A stretch of 64,000 nucleotides of DNA, taken from Thiotrichales bacterium. Its GTDB lineage: Bacteria > Pseudomonadota > Gammaproteobacteria > Thiomicrospirales > Thiomicrospiraceae. Made by a program: the position numbers and the translations under genes. Position 1 is the first letter of the stretch. Every line of letters starts with the position of its first letter. Location of the stretch: contig JAFGUG010000045.1 of NCBI GenBank assembly GCA_016938655.1, positions 62,001 through 126,000 on the forward strand, written 5' to 3'. Below are positions 36,994 through 46,730 of this stretch, in pieces. The notes below the pieces were generated by a model. It was not told where the DNA came from. It searched no databases and worked only from the letters and a program-made list of their open reading frames with translations.

Positions 36994-38250
36994 TTAAGCG
37001 TTAACCGCGTTTGTTGGTTGAACCATTCCCCATTTAGGTAGGGTTTTAAGCTGTTGAATATCAAAGTTTAAAAAGTGGTTCTGTTTCAGCAGTTTAAAGA
37101 ATAGGTAAATCGTTAACCATTGCAGAATCAACATGGGTGTCCACATCATAAAGTAACCAACACTGCCGTGAGTAATGATGCCGCTATGCACCAGGCCTGC
37201 TGATAACCAAAGTACCATCTGCACCTCTAGGGCGAACCCCGGGCAAACCATCGCTAAGGCACCGGCATCGGTTTTGTTCTCTTTTAGGTTTTTAAAGAAG
37301 CCTTTTCTGCGCATCGCCGTTAAGGCAAACAGACCAATCAAGAAACTCACGCCTAACCCAACGGTAAACAGAATTAAGTGGTAAGTGCTATTACGCTCGC
37401 CACCTAACGCATTCATGGTGCCAATGTCTGCTCTAAACGCGCCGACCATAATCATTGCAATGACGGTAATTGGAATCAACAACGTCACAGTCGCATTGGC
37501 GTTAATACCGTGTTCAAACATCGATTTAAAGCCCAGTACAAACTTCAAAATTGACAGCATGACGGTCAAGCCAATAACGGTATAAGCCAATGAAGTACCA
37601 ATAAAAGCGATGGCTGGAATGTTTGAGAAACCTAATGCACCGAACCCCACGCCAATCATTCCGAATGAGAAGATAGCCAATAGCTGAGAGAGGTTAGCGT
37701 TTTGTAAAAAATCTAACTCCCCATCAATTAGACGTAAGAAGTAGTTGCTGAAGATTTTTAAGGCTAAAGCAAAGACCGCTGCAAAGTAGACGCCCGCCGC
37801 CATAAACAGTGGGTCAATTAACTGCATGGTAAAGCCAAAAACGCTGATTTGTTCGAATAACCCCGGGATAAACAACGCGCCCAAAATAAAGAACACATTC
37901 ATGGTCATGGTTAAGGTCAGCGGAATGGCCATTAATTGCACTTCGCGGTTACTGTTAACCAGTTCTTGGTAATCTTGGCTCTTTTTAAAGATGCTAAACC
38001 CTTTAAACCAACGCGCCAAAAGCACAAAGTGCAGGGTGGCCGCACCGACCGCACCAATCATATAAAACTGAATGAGCAGCGATAACGCATCCGTTTGCCC
38101 AATGTGATTCGCCATTAAGGTGTTGTAATCCACAAACACCTTGCCCGGATGCACCGTCATATAGTTAATAACAAAAAAGAAAGAAGCCGTCATTCCGGCC
38201 GCACCGAGCGCCGCCAAAATATGCAGTATTTCGAATTTTTTAGATTTCAT
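36994..38250 (-). CDS. Ten-helix inner-membrane protein of unknown function
   Basis: Not recognised. The 418-residue product has about ten hydrophobic helices, short loops and no obvious soluble domain. Distinctive stretches include DALSLLIQFYMIGAVGAATLH near residue 57 and GALAMVCPGFALEVQMVLWLS near residue 335, with scattered His residues (VHPGK, ANHIG, THGSVGYF) that could bind metal or haem. The ATG at 38250 follows GGAGAACAGC; a GTG at 38262 is in frame but overlaps this ribosome site. The promoter has a TATAAT overlapped by a palindromic operator-like site (38313-38329), implying regulated expression. One palindrome core (37192) encodes SAGLVHSG. Confidence 0.8.
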   Translation of the reverse strand: MKSKKFEILHILAALGAAGMTASFFFVINYMTVHPGKVFVDYNTLMANHIGQTDALSLLIQFYMIGAVGAATLHFVLLARWFKGFSIFKKSQDYQELVNSNREVQLMAIPLTLTMTMNVFFILGALFIPGLFEQISVFGFTMQLIDPLFMAAGVYFAAVFALALKIFSNYFLRLIDGELDFLQNANLSQLLAIFSFGMIGVGFGALGFSNIPAIAFIGTSLAYTVIGLTVMLSILKFVLGFKSMFEHGINANATVTLLIPITVIAMIMVGAFRADIGTMNALGGERNSTYHLILFTVGLGVSFLIGLFALTAMRRKGFFKNLKENKTDAGALAMVCPGFALEVQMVLWLSAGLVHSGIITHGSVGYFMMWTPMLILQWLTIYLFFKLLKQNHFLNFDIQQLKTLPKWGMVQPTNAVNA

Positions 38251-38312
38251 GCTGTTCTCCACAACGTTAAATATTCATTAAGTTGAGAGAATCATAACGT
38301 AAATTTTAATAA

Positions 38313-38336
38313 ATGTAAAATGTTTACATATTATAT
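38313..38336 (-). promoter_or_regulatory. Operator-like palindrome at a leftward promoter
   Basis: ATGTAAA-ATG-TTTACAT (38313-38329) is a perfect 7-3-7 inverted repeat. On the minus strand TATAAT (38331-38336) immediately precedes it, so the palindrome would cover the start point, the classic position for a repressor. It is 63 bp before the ATG of the ten-helix membrane gene. Confidence 0.55.
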
Positions 38337-38362
38337 TTTTATGTACCCTTAAACTGATCTCG

Positions 38363-39373
38363 TTAAGGAAGAGGACATTGGTAGGAAGCCGGTTGGCCAT
38401 TGGTTAAACCGTCTTCTACAATCACAAATTCGATGGTCTGCTGTGTTTGTTTTAAAAACTGGATGCCTTCTGGCTTGCCATTTGAGTTGGGTAAGTCGCA
38501 CAGGTAGGTGAATTCAACACCTTTTGCATCACTGCCCACTAGCGCATTTTTGCCATTCCAACGAGCCACTTGATAGCTCATAGGTTGGTCACCGACCGCA
38601 CCCGTTAACACCAAAAAACCGTCTGGCGTTTCAGTCAGTCCGCGCACGCCACGACCGTTAGCGTCAAAATAAAGCCACTTACTTTTTTTGATTTCAAAGC
38701 GTTTTTTCTTGGTTTCAATGCGTAAAACGGTACCGATATTGCCTCTTAACACTGGGCCTCTAAAGCCAATGAACAGCCGGCCTTTATCATCAATGGCGAG
38801 TCCTTCCAGATCAATGCCGTTCTCTTTACTGGGTAAACCGATAAACGCTTTGAGAATGGGATCGGCCTCTAACAGGGGTTGCAAAGAGAGCGATTGAATA
38901 TCAACCGCTTCGAACTGGGGATTCAGTTCAACCCGAAACAGCTGTTGTCTGGCGACTTCAGGAGACGTTTCTTGAAGACGTTTTAAATTCTCTTTTTGAG
39001 TGGCACTGTCTTTTATTTTTTTGCGTTTGGCGCTGTGCGAGCCTAACGCATATAAGTAGGGTGCTTGCCACGCCACGCCTTCAATATCAATTTCATCCAG
39101 GGATTTTGTGAGGTTAATCACTTGCAGCGATTGCCAACCCTTTGCCGAAGGTGTAAACAGCTCCAGTTGATTGCCCTCGTCGGTCACCAGCGCCATAAAT
39201 TGTTCTGTCACGACAATGCCACTGATGTTTAACGGATCGATTTGGATCGGGTTTGTAAATGACCAGGCCTGCTTATTTTGTGATTGAGCGATTTCGTTTT
39301 TGGCGTGCGCAACGCCATTTATACTCAATAGTAAAAGTAGGCTTGAAAGGGCGTAAAAAGAGCATCGAATCAT
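38363..39373 (-). CDS. Exported DUF3616 / phytase-like beta-propeller protein
   Basis: Periplasmic or secreted protein of 336 residues with a signal peptide (CSFYALSSLLLLLSINGVAHA). GIDLEGLAIDDKGRLFIGFRGPVL and DIEGVAWQAPYLYALGSHS are typical of the DUF3616 / esterase-like-phytase propeller group; no catalytic activity is assured. The ATG at 39373 has GGAAA 7 bases upstream; an in-frame TTG at 39385 is less likely. A palindrome core (39264) encodes KQAWSFT just after the signal peptide. Confidence 0.82.
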   Translation of the reverse strand: MIRCSFYALSSLLLLLSINGVAHAKNEIAQSQNKQAWSFTNPIQIDPLNISGIVVTEQFMALVTDEGNQLELFTPSAKGWQSLQVINLTKSLDEIDIEGVAWQAPYLYALGSHSAKRKKIKDSATQKENLKRLQETSPEVARQQLFRVELNPQFEAVDIQSLSLQPLLEADPILKAFIGLPSKENGIDLEGLAIDDKGRLFIGFRGPVLRGNIGTVLRIETKKKRFEIKKSKWLYFDANGRGVRGLTETPDGFLVLTGAVGDQPMSYQVARWNGKNALVGSDAKGVEFTYLCDLPNSNGKPEGIQFLKQTQQTIEFVIVEDGLTNGQPASYQCPLP

Positions 39374-39480
39374 AAAAATTTCCAACGATAACAGGTAAAT
39401 AAAAGGGGAAGAGGTCGCTTGAATGTCACGCTATTGTAGCGGATTGTGTAAAATAGTCGCACTCAAATGAATAACAAAGC

Positions 39481-40332
39481 ATGGCACAGATGGAAAACAC
39501 GCAAACGCGAGCAAGCACCGACAAACTCACTAAAAAAGAGCGCACCAAAGACTGGATTAAACCGCCTAAAGCGATTATGAAACCGGTGGGTAGAGCGATG
39601 GCGCAATTTAAGATGTTGCGTGATGGTGACCGCGTGTTATTGGGACTGTCCGGTGGCAAGGACTCGATGGCGTTGCTTGTGATTTTGAAACACATTCAAC
39701 GGCATGCGCCAGTTAAGTTTGAGTTGGCCGCTTGCACGATTGACCCAGAAATCCCAGGGTTTGATCCGTCGCCGTTAAAAGCGTGGTGCGCCCAGATGGA
39801 CGTGCCTTATTTTTATGAAACCGAAGATATGGTGGGCATGGCCGACCAGTACATGAGAGGCGACTCGTTTTGCAGTTTTTGTGCCCGACAAAAGCGCGGT
39901 ATTTTGTATTCAACTTGCCGTCGCGAAGGTTATAACGTCTTGGCGTTGGCGCAACATTTAGATGATTTAGCGGAAAGTTTTATCATGTCGGCGTTTAACG
40001 CTGGGCAGTTACGTACCATGAAAGCGCACTATGTGAATGACGATGGCGATATCCGCATTATTCGTCCGTTGGTTCGTGTGCGAGAGAACCAAACCCGTGA
40101 TTTTGCAACGTCAGCAGGCCTGCCGGTTATTGAAGACAACTGTCCGGCGTGTTACGCCAAGCCGCAAGCGCGTGCTGAGACCAAGCAACTGTTATTGGAG
40201 CAAGAGCGCAAAAACAAACACCTGTATGCGAATTTGTGGACGGCGATGCAACCGTTGATTGCCGACGATAACCATGAAGGGCAAAGTGAATTGAGTCCGC
40301 TGTCTGGTCATGGTTCAAAGGCCGAAGCGTGA
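39481..40332 (+). CDS. ttcA: tRNA 2-thiocytidine biosynthesis protein TtcA
   Basis: 4Fe-4S enzyme that thiolates C32 of certain tRNAs. The PP-loop SGGKDSMALL lies near residue 57, and the Cys pair SFCSFCARQKRG near residue 132 plus the later Cys (DNCPACYAKPQ) bind the cluster. Length 283. The first ATG has no strong ribosome site; Met4 is an alternative. A palindrome copy at 40113 encodes SAGLPVI. The stop overlaps the acyltransferase start (GTGA). Confidence 0.95.
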   Translation: MAQMENTQTRASTDKLTKKERTKDWIKPPKAIMKPVGRAMAQFKMLRDGDRVLLGLSGGKDSMALLVILKHIQRHAPVKFELAACTIDPEIPGFDPSPLKAWCAQMDVPYFYETEDMVGMADQYMRGDSFCSFCARQKRGILYSTCRREGYNVLALAQHLDDLAESFIMSAFNAGQLRTMKAHYVNDDGDIRIIRPLVRVRENQTRDFATSAGLPVIEDNCPACYAKPQARAETKQLLLEQERKNKHLYANLWTAMQPLIADDNHEGQSELSPLSGHGSKAEA

Positions 40333-41237
40333 GCGTTAAAAACGCGCTAAAGCAAACCATCGTGGTCGGTTTGGCAAAAGGGTTTATTACCTTTTTTAGT
40401 TGGTTGCCCCTTTGGTTAAACCAGAGTATAGGTCGCTTTATTGGTCGGTTATTGTGGTGGCTACCCAATGAAAACAGGCGGATTACCCTAGTTAATCTGC
40501 GATTAGCGTTTCCGGAGTACTCTGAACAGGAGCGGAGTCGAATTGCCAAGCAGAGTTTATTGCATTTAGGCATGATGGCCACCGAGCTGGGGCCAGCTTG
40601 GTTGTGGTCAGATAAAAAGATTATGCCGTTAATTAAAGAGATTAAAGGTCAGTCCTTTCTTGATGAGGCGTTAGCCGCCAAAAAAGGCATCATCTTTTTA
40701 GCTCCGCACATTGGCGCATGGGAGCTTATTGGGCCTTTTTTATCGACCCAATATCCCTCGACGTTTTTATATCGCCCGCCTAATATTAGTGGCTTAGAAG
40801 ACTTTATGGTCGCCTCAAGAGGCCGCTTTGGTGCCGCTTTGGCTACCACCGATGTGCGCGGTGTGCGCACTTTAATAAAGGCCTTAAAACAGCAGCAAGT
40901 GTCGGTGATTTTACCCGACCAAGATGCGGGTGAAAAAGGCGGCATTCATGCGCCTTTTTTTGAGCACCCAGCTCGCACCATGACGTTGGCCTCTAAACTG
41001 GTTCAAAAAACCGACTGTGCTTTTTTGTTTGTTGCGATGGAACGTTTGCCCAAAGCGCAAGGTTATCGAGTGCACTTTCTGCCGGCAGAACCCGAGGTGG
41101 CCAGTCAAGATGAAGTGGTGGCAACGCACGCTCTAAATCGCGGGGTTGAGCAGTGTGTTCGGCTTCTTCCAGAGCAGTATTTATGGTCATATCGCCGCTT
41201 TCGTAAACCGCCTAAAGGCACGCCCGGTCCTTATTAA
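40329..41237 (+). CDS. LpxL/HtrB-family lipid A acyltransferase
   Basis: Inner-membrane late acyltransferase that adds a secondary acyl chain to Kdo2-lipid IV-A. An N-terminal helix is followed by the catalytic HxxxxE-type motif FLAPHIGAWELIG near residue 125, and later ILPDQDAGEKGG and WSYRRFRKPPKG, all typical. It has 302 residues and a GTG start overlapping the ttcA stop. Whether it is lauroyl- or myristoyl-specific cannot be decided. Confidence 0.92.
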   Translation: MSVKNALKQTIVVGLAKGFITFFSWLPLWLNQSIGRFIGRLLWWLPNENRRITLVNLRLAFPEYSEQERSRIAKQSLLHLGMMATELGPAWLWSDKKIMPLIKEIKGQSFLDEALAAKKGIIFLAPHIGAWELIGPFLSTQYPSTFLYRPPNISGLEDFMVASRGRFGAALATTDVRGVRTLIKALKQQQVSVILPDQDAGEKGGIHAPFFEHPARTMTLASKLVQKTDCAFLFVAMERLPKAQGYRVHFLPAEPEVASQDEVVATHALNRGVEQCVRLLPEQYLWSYRRFRKPPKGTPGPY

Positions 41238-41312
41238 AATGAACGTTCAGTCGGTAACCGCTGACATTTCGATTTTCAAGATACGGTTTTATCTAATTCA
41301 AAGTAAGGCATT

Positions 41313-42236
41313 ATGACTCGCCAATCGCTTATCCAAGTCTCTCTGTTTACGTTTCTTTCGATTGCCGCATTTTCAGCCAATGCGGTAATTTGTCGCTGGG
41401 CGCTTGACCACCAGTTAATTGACCCCATGAGCTTTACCAGTTTGCGTTTGGGGTCGGCGGCGGTTGTGCTGTTTGCCGTGATGGCTTGGTTTCATCTGCG
41501 TAAAGCAAAACAGGGTCAACCGTTAGCAACAAGTGAACAACCAATAAGTCGTGGCAGTTGGCGAGCGGCCATGGTACTGTTTGTGTATGCCATAACCTTT
41601 TCGTATGGGTATGTGGCGATTAGCACCGCAACGGGCGCTTTGTTACTGGCGGGTGTGGTGCAACTGACGATTCTAAGTTATGCAGTGCGTAACGGTGAAA
41701 AACTGCATTTAGCCGAGTGGATTGGCGTGGCGGTGGCGCTAGTGGGTTTGCTGTATCTGGTCTACCCAAAATTGAGTACACCCTCTTGGTGGGGCTTGGT
41801 GATGATGACCATCTCGTCGTATGCATGGGGCTTATACACCATTAATGGGCGTAAATCGCTTAATCCACTGTCGGACACCGCGTTTAATTTCTATCGAACC
41901 TTACCGATGATTGCGGTTGCCAGTTTGTTAGGGCTTTGGTTAACCGAAGACACCTACCTAACCCAACAAGGCATATTGCTTGCCGTGGTGTCCGGTGGGG
42001 TGACCACCGGCTTAGGCTACATTCTGTGGTATTCGGCACTGCCAAAACTCTCTTCCAGTATGGCCTCTGGCTCGCAGTTATTGGTGCCCTTAATGGCGGC
42101 CTTTGGGGCAACGTGGCTAATTGACGAGCCGATTACTTTAACCTTTGTGATTTCAGCGATTTTAATGTTGGGCGGTTTAGGTTTGGTGTTGCATGGTCGA
42201 AATCAACACCGCAAAACCAACCTTAAAACGCCTTAA
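41313..42236 (+). CDS. EamA/DMT-superfamily permease
   Basis: Ten-helix metabolite exporter-type protein (307 residues) built of two EamA repeats. FSANAVICRWALDHQLIDPMSFTSLRLGSAA at the N-terminal repeat is divided here as FSANAVICRWAL and SFTSLRLG; the second repeat includes YAWGLYTINGR. Substrate unknown. A potential partner or regulator is not evident nearby. Confidence 0.86.
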   Translation: MTRQSLIQVSLFTFLSIAAFSANAVICRWALDHQLIDPMSFTSLRLGSAAVVLFAVMAWFHLRKAKQGQPLATSEQPISRGSWRAAMVLFVYAITFSYGYVAISTATGALLLAGVVQLTILSYAVRNGEKLHLAEWIGVAVALVGLLYLVYPKLSTPSWWGLVMMTISSYAWGLYTINGRKSLNPLSDTAFNFYRTLPMIAVASLLGLWLTEDTYLTQQGILLAVVSGGVTTGLGYILWYSALPKLSSSMASGSQLLVPLMAAFGATWLIDEPITLTFVISAILMLGGLGLVLHGRNQHRKTNLKTP

Positions 42237-42256
42237 ATATTATTGAATGGAAAGTG

Positions 42257-42268
42257 AGCAGGCCTGTT
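42257..42268. repeat. Iterated palindrome (one mismatch) after the DMT gene
   Basis: AGCAGGCCTGTT, preceded by GAAAGTG and followed by CATTTTTA, i.e. the extended form with one changed base in the core. It lies 20 bp after the permease stop. Confidence 0.85.
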
Positions 42269-42383
42269 CATTTTTAAAGCTGGGTGTTTACAGCCTATCA
42301 AATCAATTGTATTTATGTTGTCACGTTATCAGCAAGTGGACTTTTGTATATAATTAATTCAACGCTATTAGGGTGTGTTGGTT

Positions 42384-43661
42384 ATGTCTTTTTATAGAAG
42401 TTACGTTGCTCACTTAAATTTCATGCAGGTTTTAAAGCCGCTCCTTGTGGTTGGGTTGCTGTTGGTTTCGTTTAGCGTTTGGGCAGCCGAAGGCTTATGG
42501 CCGAACAGTGCATTTAGCGAGCCTAAGCAAACCGCTCAAAATTTAGTGCAAACTGTACCGCCACAACTGACCTTTCGTGCCAAGCAAAATCGTTTGCAAG
42601 GCTATTCAATACCCAATGACCAAGCTTTTTATGTGTTAAGTACGGGCGGCAAAGACTTTCCGGTTGCCAAGTTGCATCTCTATCAACTTACCCCCTTTAA
42701 GCTTGCTAAAACGGTTGAATTACCGCAATTGCCTTCGCCGTTTGGTCGTTATGAAGATGCCAGTGTTCTGCCCATTCCCCAAACCAATCATGTGCTCATT
42801 TACAACGTAAAAAGCCTCATTTTATTCGACTATGAACAAGGCCAAATCATTCGCAAGCGTGAATTTAAAGACTACTCAAAAGGCGTGGTTTTACAAGATA
42901 ATCAAGTGGTGGTGTTTTTTAAAAACCCAATGAAACCCTCTGAAATTGGGTTTAAGGTGTACAGCACAAGTAACCTAAATTTAGTGGCAAAAAGCCAGTT
43001 TGAGGGGCAAACCTTTGGTTCGGATTATCGAGGCAACCGGTACAGTTGGTTTAGTGCGCTGGCCGGCAATATGATAGAAATCCCTAGGGACATGGCGGTT
43101 GATCCACAGGTGGTGTTTTACGATCCGCAAACCCTTAAACCCAGACTGATTATTAACCACCGAGACAAACAACGTTACAGCATCAATAACCAAACGTTTT
43201 ATCATGTGGCGCCCGACTTCTCCAAACTCTACATCACCACGGTGTATGAGCAACACGGCGGCTATGATTTTACCGAGTTGGAAGAGCCTGAGAGCGCCAT
43301 TGCGATGGATAATACTCAGCACATTGAAGTGAACTTAAAGACCCAAGTCATTAACTTTGACCTGACACAAGTACCAGAAAACGCCATAGAAATGCCGCTG
43401 GGTCACATTTACTTTCAAGGGCTTTCAGAAAGTGAACGGTTTGTGTGGATTGACGGCGTGTTTTTAATTGATAAAAAGCAAAACAAAACCTATCAGTTTC
43501 ACCAGTTCCCCGATGGTGAAGCGCTGTTTACCGACTTTAACTCTGACAAAATCATGACCACCCCAAACGCCATAAAGCATTTAAGTCTGAAAGATCAATA
43601 TGGCAAAATAACCCCGCTTGATCAAACAACCTTAGAAGCCAATCAAGTCACCATTGAATAA
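42384..43661 (+). CDS. Exported protein of unknown function
   Basis: Not recognised. The protein of about 425 residues has a signal sequence (MQVLKPLLVVGLLLVSFSVWA, cut before AEG) and a remainder rich in beta-strand-forming stretches, perhaps a propeller (repeated FxxYDPQTLK-like segments). The start may be ATG 42384, which adds a short N-terminal extension, or ATG 42423, which begins directly at the signal sequence; neither has a strong ribosome site. Few cysteines, many Gln/Lys. Single gene. Confidence 0.75.
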   Translation: MSFYRSYVAHLNFMQVLKPLLVVGLLLVSFSVWAAEGLWPNSAFSEPKQTAQNLVQTVPPQLTFRAKQNRLQGYSIPNDQAFYVLSTGGKDFPVAKLHLYQLTPFKLAKTVELPQLPSPFGRYEDASVLPIPQTNHVLIYNVKSLILFDYEQGQIIRKREFKDYSKGVVLQDNQVVVFFKNPMKPSEIGFKVYSTSNLNLVAKSQFEGQTFGSDYRGNRYSWFSALAGNMIEIPRDMAVDPQVVFYDPQTLKPRLIINHRDKQRYSINNQTFYHVAPDFSKLYITTVYEQHGGYDFTELEEPESAIAMDNTQHIEVNLKTQVINFDLTQVPENAIEMPLGHIYFQGLSESERFVWIDGVFLIDKKQNKTYQFHQFPDGEALFTDFNSDKIMTTPNAIKHLSLKDQYGKITPLDQTTLEANQVTIE

Positions 43662-43713
43662 GCTTACGTGGGATGCTTTTGTATAAATGAAAAGGGTACC
43701 GGATCACCTGTTT

Positions 43714-44628
43714 TTAAGGCGTTTTGTGACCCCGATAACTCAAGAACGAAACCCCACCCACGACCAATAACATGCCGGTTGCATGCCAGGCGGTAAAGGG
43801 TTCATTTAGAATCCAGATGGCTAAGCCCATAGTCATAATAGGGCCAAGTGAGCCGACAATGCCGGTTTGCGCAGGGCCAATTCGATGAATCGCCTCGCTG
43901 ATCATAAAGCTTGGGATGACGGTGCTGAATATCGCTAACAGTGCTAGCCAAAGCCACGCCATTGAGGTGACGTTTAAATCGGTGAAGTGGTTAAAGATTG
44001 AGAAGTGAATCAGTACAAAAATACTTGAGATACTCATTGCTAAGCCGGTAAACCAAACGCTCCCCATACTTTGAATCTCTTTTTTACCAAACAGCACATA
44101 AAACGAAAATGACAGCGCGGCGAGTGCAACCAGTAGAGTTCCAAGAATAACGTTATCGCCTTCCAGTGACAGTTCTTTGTAAAACACAATCCACAGGCCT
44201 GCGTAAGTGATAATCAGCGAGAAGAGGGTTTTACGGGTAAGCGGGGTTTTAAAGAACAGCGCACCGAGTAATGCCACCATAATCGGATAGGTGAATAGGG
44301 TTAAGCGCTCCAGTTGCGCACTAATCAGCTCTAGGCCTTTCAAGTCAAACCACGACGACAGGTAGTACCCAATAAAACCTAAAAAGGTGATTTTTAGCCA
44401 TTTTGACGATAGGTTTTCTGGGGTGGTTTTTTGTTTAGCCAGCCAGACAAGAACCGCTAAATAAATGGGCAGAGCAATGGCCATGCGTAGCATTAAAACG
44501 CTGTCGGTATCCAGCCCTTCGGCGTAGGCAAGTTTGATGAAAATGGATTTTAGTGAGAACAGTCCTGTGCCAATAATGGCAAGTAGCAAACCAATGTTAA
44601 ACGCCGACAATGGGAGTCTGTTAATCAT
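43714..44628 (-). CDS. EamA/DMT-superfamily permease
   Basis: Second DMT-type ten-helix permease (304 residues), only distantly like the one at 41313. IIGTGLFSLKSIFIKLAYAEG and GIVGSLGPIMTMGLAIWILNE are typical EamA segments. The ATG at 44628 overlaps the methyltransferase stop (ATGA), so the two are coupled. A palindrome core at 44194 encodes YAGLWIV. Confidence 0.86.
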   Translation of the reverse strand: MINRLPLSAFNIGLLLAIIGTGLFSLKSIFIKLAYAEGLDTDSVLMLRMAIALPIYLAVLVWLAKQKTTPENLSSKWLKITFLGFIGYYLSSWFDLKGLELISAQLERLTLFTYPIMVALLGALFFKTPLTRKTLFSLIITYAGLWIVFYKELSLEGDNVILGTLLVALAALSFSFYVLFGKKEIQSMGSVWFTGLAMSISSIFVLIHFSIFNHFTDLNVTSMAWLWLALLAIFSTVIPSFMISEAIHRIGPAQTGIVGSLGPIMTMGLAIWILNEPFTAWHATGMLLVVGGVSFLSYRGHKTP

Positions 44629-45248
44629 GATTTGCGGCCAACGAACCATGCATAACGGTGTGCAGTGTCGCTGGGTGCGTCTGATTGAAGCGTCTTTTCG
44701 TTGGTGTTTTCAACGATATTTTCATTGTGTAACCAGCCCTCGCCGTAAACCAGTGTGGTCAGTTGTGGCCAAGCTTGACTGAGTTCATTCGATTGCACAT
44801 AAAACGCGGGGTTGCTGGGTGCATTTTCTTGCACGGGGGCGAGAAAGGTTTGATAAAACAACAAGCCGTTTGGTTTCAATGCACTGGCGATTTCTGGAAA
44901 CAGGGTTCGATCTAAGTAACGACTGACCACAATGACATCAAACTGTTGGTAGGGTAGAAGCATCTGCTCAAGGTCGGTAATCAAAGGTTCGATCGGTAGT
45001 TGGCTTAGGCTGGCCCAGTTATTGAGTATGGTAAGTGCACTATCGGAGATATCCCACGCTTGAGTTTTTAAACCACATTGCGCCAAAAAACGCGCGTTGC
45101 CGCCCAATCCGCAGGCCAACTCTAGGGCTTTGCCATTAAACGGCAGTAAGCGGCTGTGTTGTTTGAGCACAAAGCAAGGATTAGCGGGCGTTTGTAACGT
45201 GGCGTCGGCGTATTTTTGATCCCACTTCTGGGCAAGGGTTTGACTCAT
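44625..45248 (-). CDS. Class I SAM-dependent methyltransferase
   Basis: AdoMet-binding Rossmann protein of 207 residues. Motif I is ALELACGLGGNARFLA near residue 37, with the acidic AWDISDSAL after strand 2 and FDVIVVSRYLDR as motif IV. It resembles TehB-like or small-molecule methyltransferases, but no substrate is shown. It precedes and overlaps a DMT permease, suggesting modification plus export of one compound (inference). Confidence 0.84.
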   Translation of the reverse strand: MSQTLAQKWDQKYADATLQTPANPCFVLKQHSRLLPFNGKALELACGLGGNARFLAQCGLKTQAWDISDSALTILNNWASLSQLPIEPLITDLEQMLLPYQQFDVIVVSRYLDRTLFPEIASALKPNGLLFYQTFLAPVQENAPSNPAFYVQSNELSQAWPQLTTLVYGEGWLHNENIVENTNEKTLQSDAPSDTAHRYAWFVGRKS

Positions 45249-45257
45249 CTAAAAACC

Positions 45258-46709
45258 CTATTTGCGCCAGAATGCGGCGGTAAACAACACCAGTAAGGTG
45301 AAGATTTCTAAACGCCCCAATAACATGGCAAACGCCAGTACCCACTTAACCGGGTCACTCATGGTTTCGTAGTTAGAGGCAACGTCACCCAACCCTGGCC
45401 CCAGATTATTCATCATGGCGGCAATCGCTGAGAAAGCGGTGAGTTCATCGACGCCCAAGGCCATGATAATCAGCATTAAAACGGCAAAGGTAAAGGCGTA
45501 AACAGAGAAAAACCCCCATACAGCGGTCATGACTTTTTCTGGAATGGGTTTGCCATTGAGCTTAACCGGCATAATGGCGTTTGGGTGAAGTAGACCACGA
45601 ATTTCGCGTGAACCTTGTTTGAAAAGCAGGACAAAACGAATCATTTTCATCCCACCGGCGGTGGAGCCGGCACTGCCGCCGATAAAACTCATCATGATCA
45701 GCAAAATAGGAATAAACGCTGGCCAAACTGAGAAGTCGGCATTAGCAAACCCCGTGGTGGTGGCCAGCGATACGGTTTGGAAAATACCGTAACGGAACGA
45801 CTCTTGCCAAGTTGGGTAGACTTGATTGAAGTACAAGTAAGTCGTCACCACCAGAATCCCAAGCAGCAATAAGCTGGCGTAGGCTTTAAATTCTGGGTCT
45901 CTAAAGTACGGAAACACCGTAAAATTTCTGAAAGCGGTAAAGTGCAACGCGAAGTTAATACCGGATAAAAACATAAAGAAGATGGCAACGCTTTCTATGG
46001 CAATGCTATCAAAATAGCCAATACTGGCATCATGGGTCGAGAAGCCACCAATCGCCACGGTTGAGAAGCTGTGTCCAAACGCATCAAACCAGTTCATACC
46101 CGCTAACCAATACCCGATGGCGCAGGCGACCGTTAAGCCTAAATACAGGTACCAAAGGGTTTTGGCCGTCTCAGAGATACGCGGTGCAATTTTAGAGTCT
46201 TTAACTGGGCCAGGGGTTTCAGCACGATACAGCTGCATGCCTCCAATACCGAGCATAGGCAGAATAGCGACCGCTAAAACGATGATACCCATACCACCTA
46301 ACCACTGTAACTGCTGGCGATACCAAAGAATGGCGTGCGGCATATTGTCCAAGCCACTCATGACCGTGGCACCGGTAGTGGTTAAACCAGAGAAGGATTC
46401 AAATACCGAGTCGGTGAGTGTTAAGGGGGCTTGCGGCTCGAAATAGAAAGGCAGAGCGCCCACCAATCCAAGAACCGTCCAGAAGAGGACAACGACTAAA
46501 AAACCATCACGAATTTTGAGGTCTTGTTTGTGGTTACGAATCGGATACCAAAGTAGCAGGCCTGCAACTAATACGCCAATCATGACGATAATAAAACTGC
46601 TGGTCGCACCATCTTGGTAGTAAAGAGAAATTAAAATCGGCGGAACTAGGCTAATGCTGTAGACCATTAATAAAATGCCGATAACTTTGGTGATGATTTT
46701 TGAATGCAT
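45258..46709 (-). CDS. trkH: Trk potassium uptake system membrane protein
   Basis: Potassium channel-like subunit with four pore repeats. Selectivity-filter regions include SGLTTTGATVMSG near residue 110, TVAIGGFSTHDASIG near residue 218, SLATTTGFANADF near residue 315 and NNLGPGLGDV near residue 432. It has 483 residues. It lies 21 bp after trkA and forms the Trk system with it. A palindrome copy at 46555 encodes VAGLLLW. Confidence 0.95.
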   Translation of the reverse strand: MHSKIITKVIGILLMVYSISLVPPILISLYYQDGATSSFIIVMIGVLVAGLLLWYPIRNHKQDLKIRDGFLVVVLFWTVLGLVGALPFYFEPQAPLTLTDSVFESFSGLTTTGATVMSGLDNMPHAILWYRQQLQWLGGMGIIVLAVAILPMLGIGGMQLYRAETPGPVKDSKIAPRISETAKTLWYLYLGLTVACAIGYWLAGMNWFDAFGHSFSTVAIGGFSTHDASIGYFDSIAIESVAIFFMFLSGINFALHFTAFRNFTVFPYFRDPEFKAYASLLLLGILVVTTYLYFNQVYPTWQESFRYGIFQTVSLATTTGFANADFSVWPAFIPILLIMMSFIGGSAGSTAGGMKMIRFVLLFKQGSREIRGLLHPNAIMPVKLNGKPIPEKVMTAVWGFFSVYAFTFAVLMLIIMALGVDELTAFSAIAAMMNNLGPGLGDVASNYETMSDPVKWVLAFAMLLGRLEIFTLLVLFTAAFWRK

Positions 46710-46730
46710 AATTATTTGACGGGGCTAGCC

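Noticed and set aside
39426-39695. 89-codon open frame opposite the start of ttcA
   Set aside because: It is antisense to a well-supported ttcA start, has no ribosome site and no recognisable domain.
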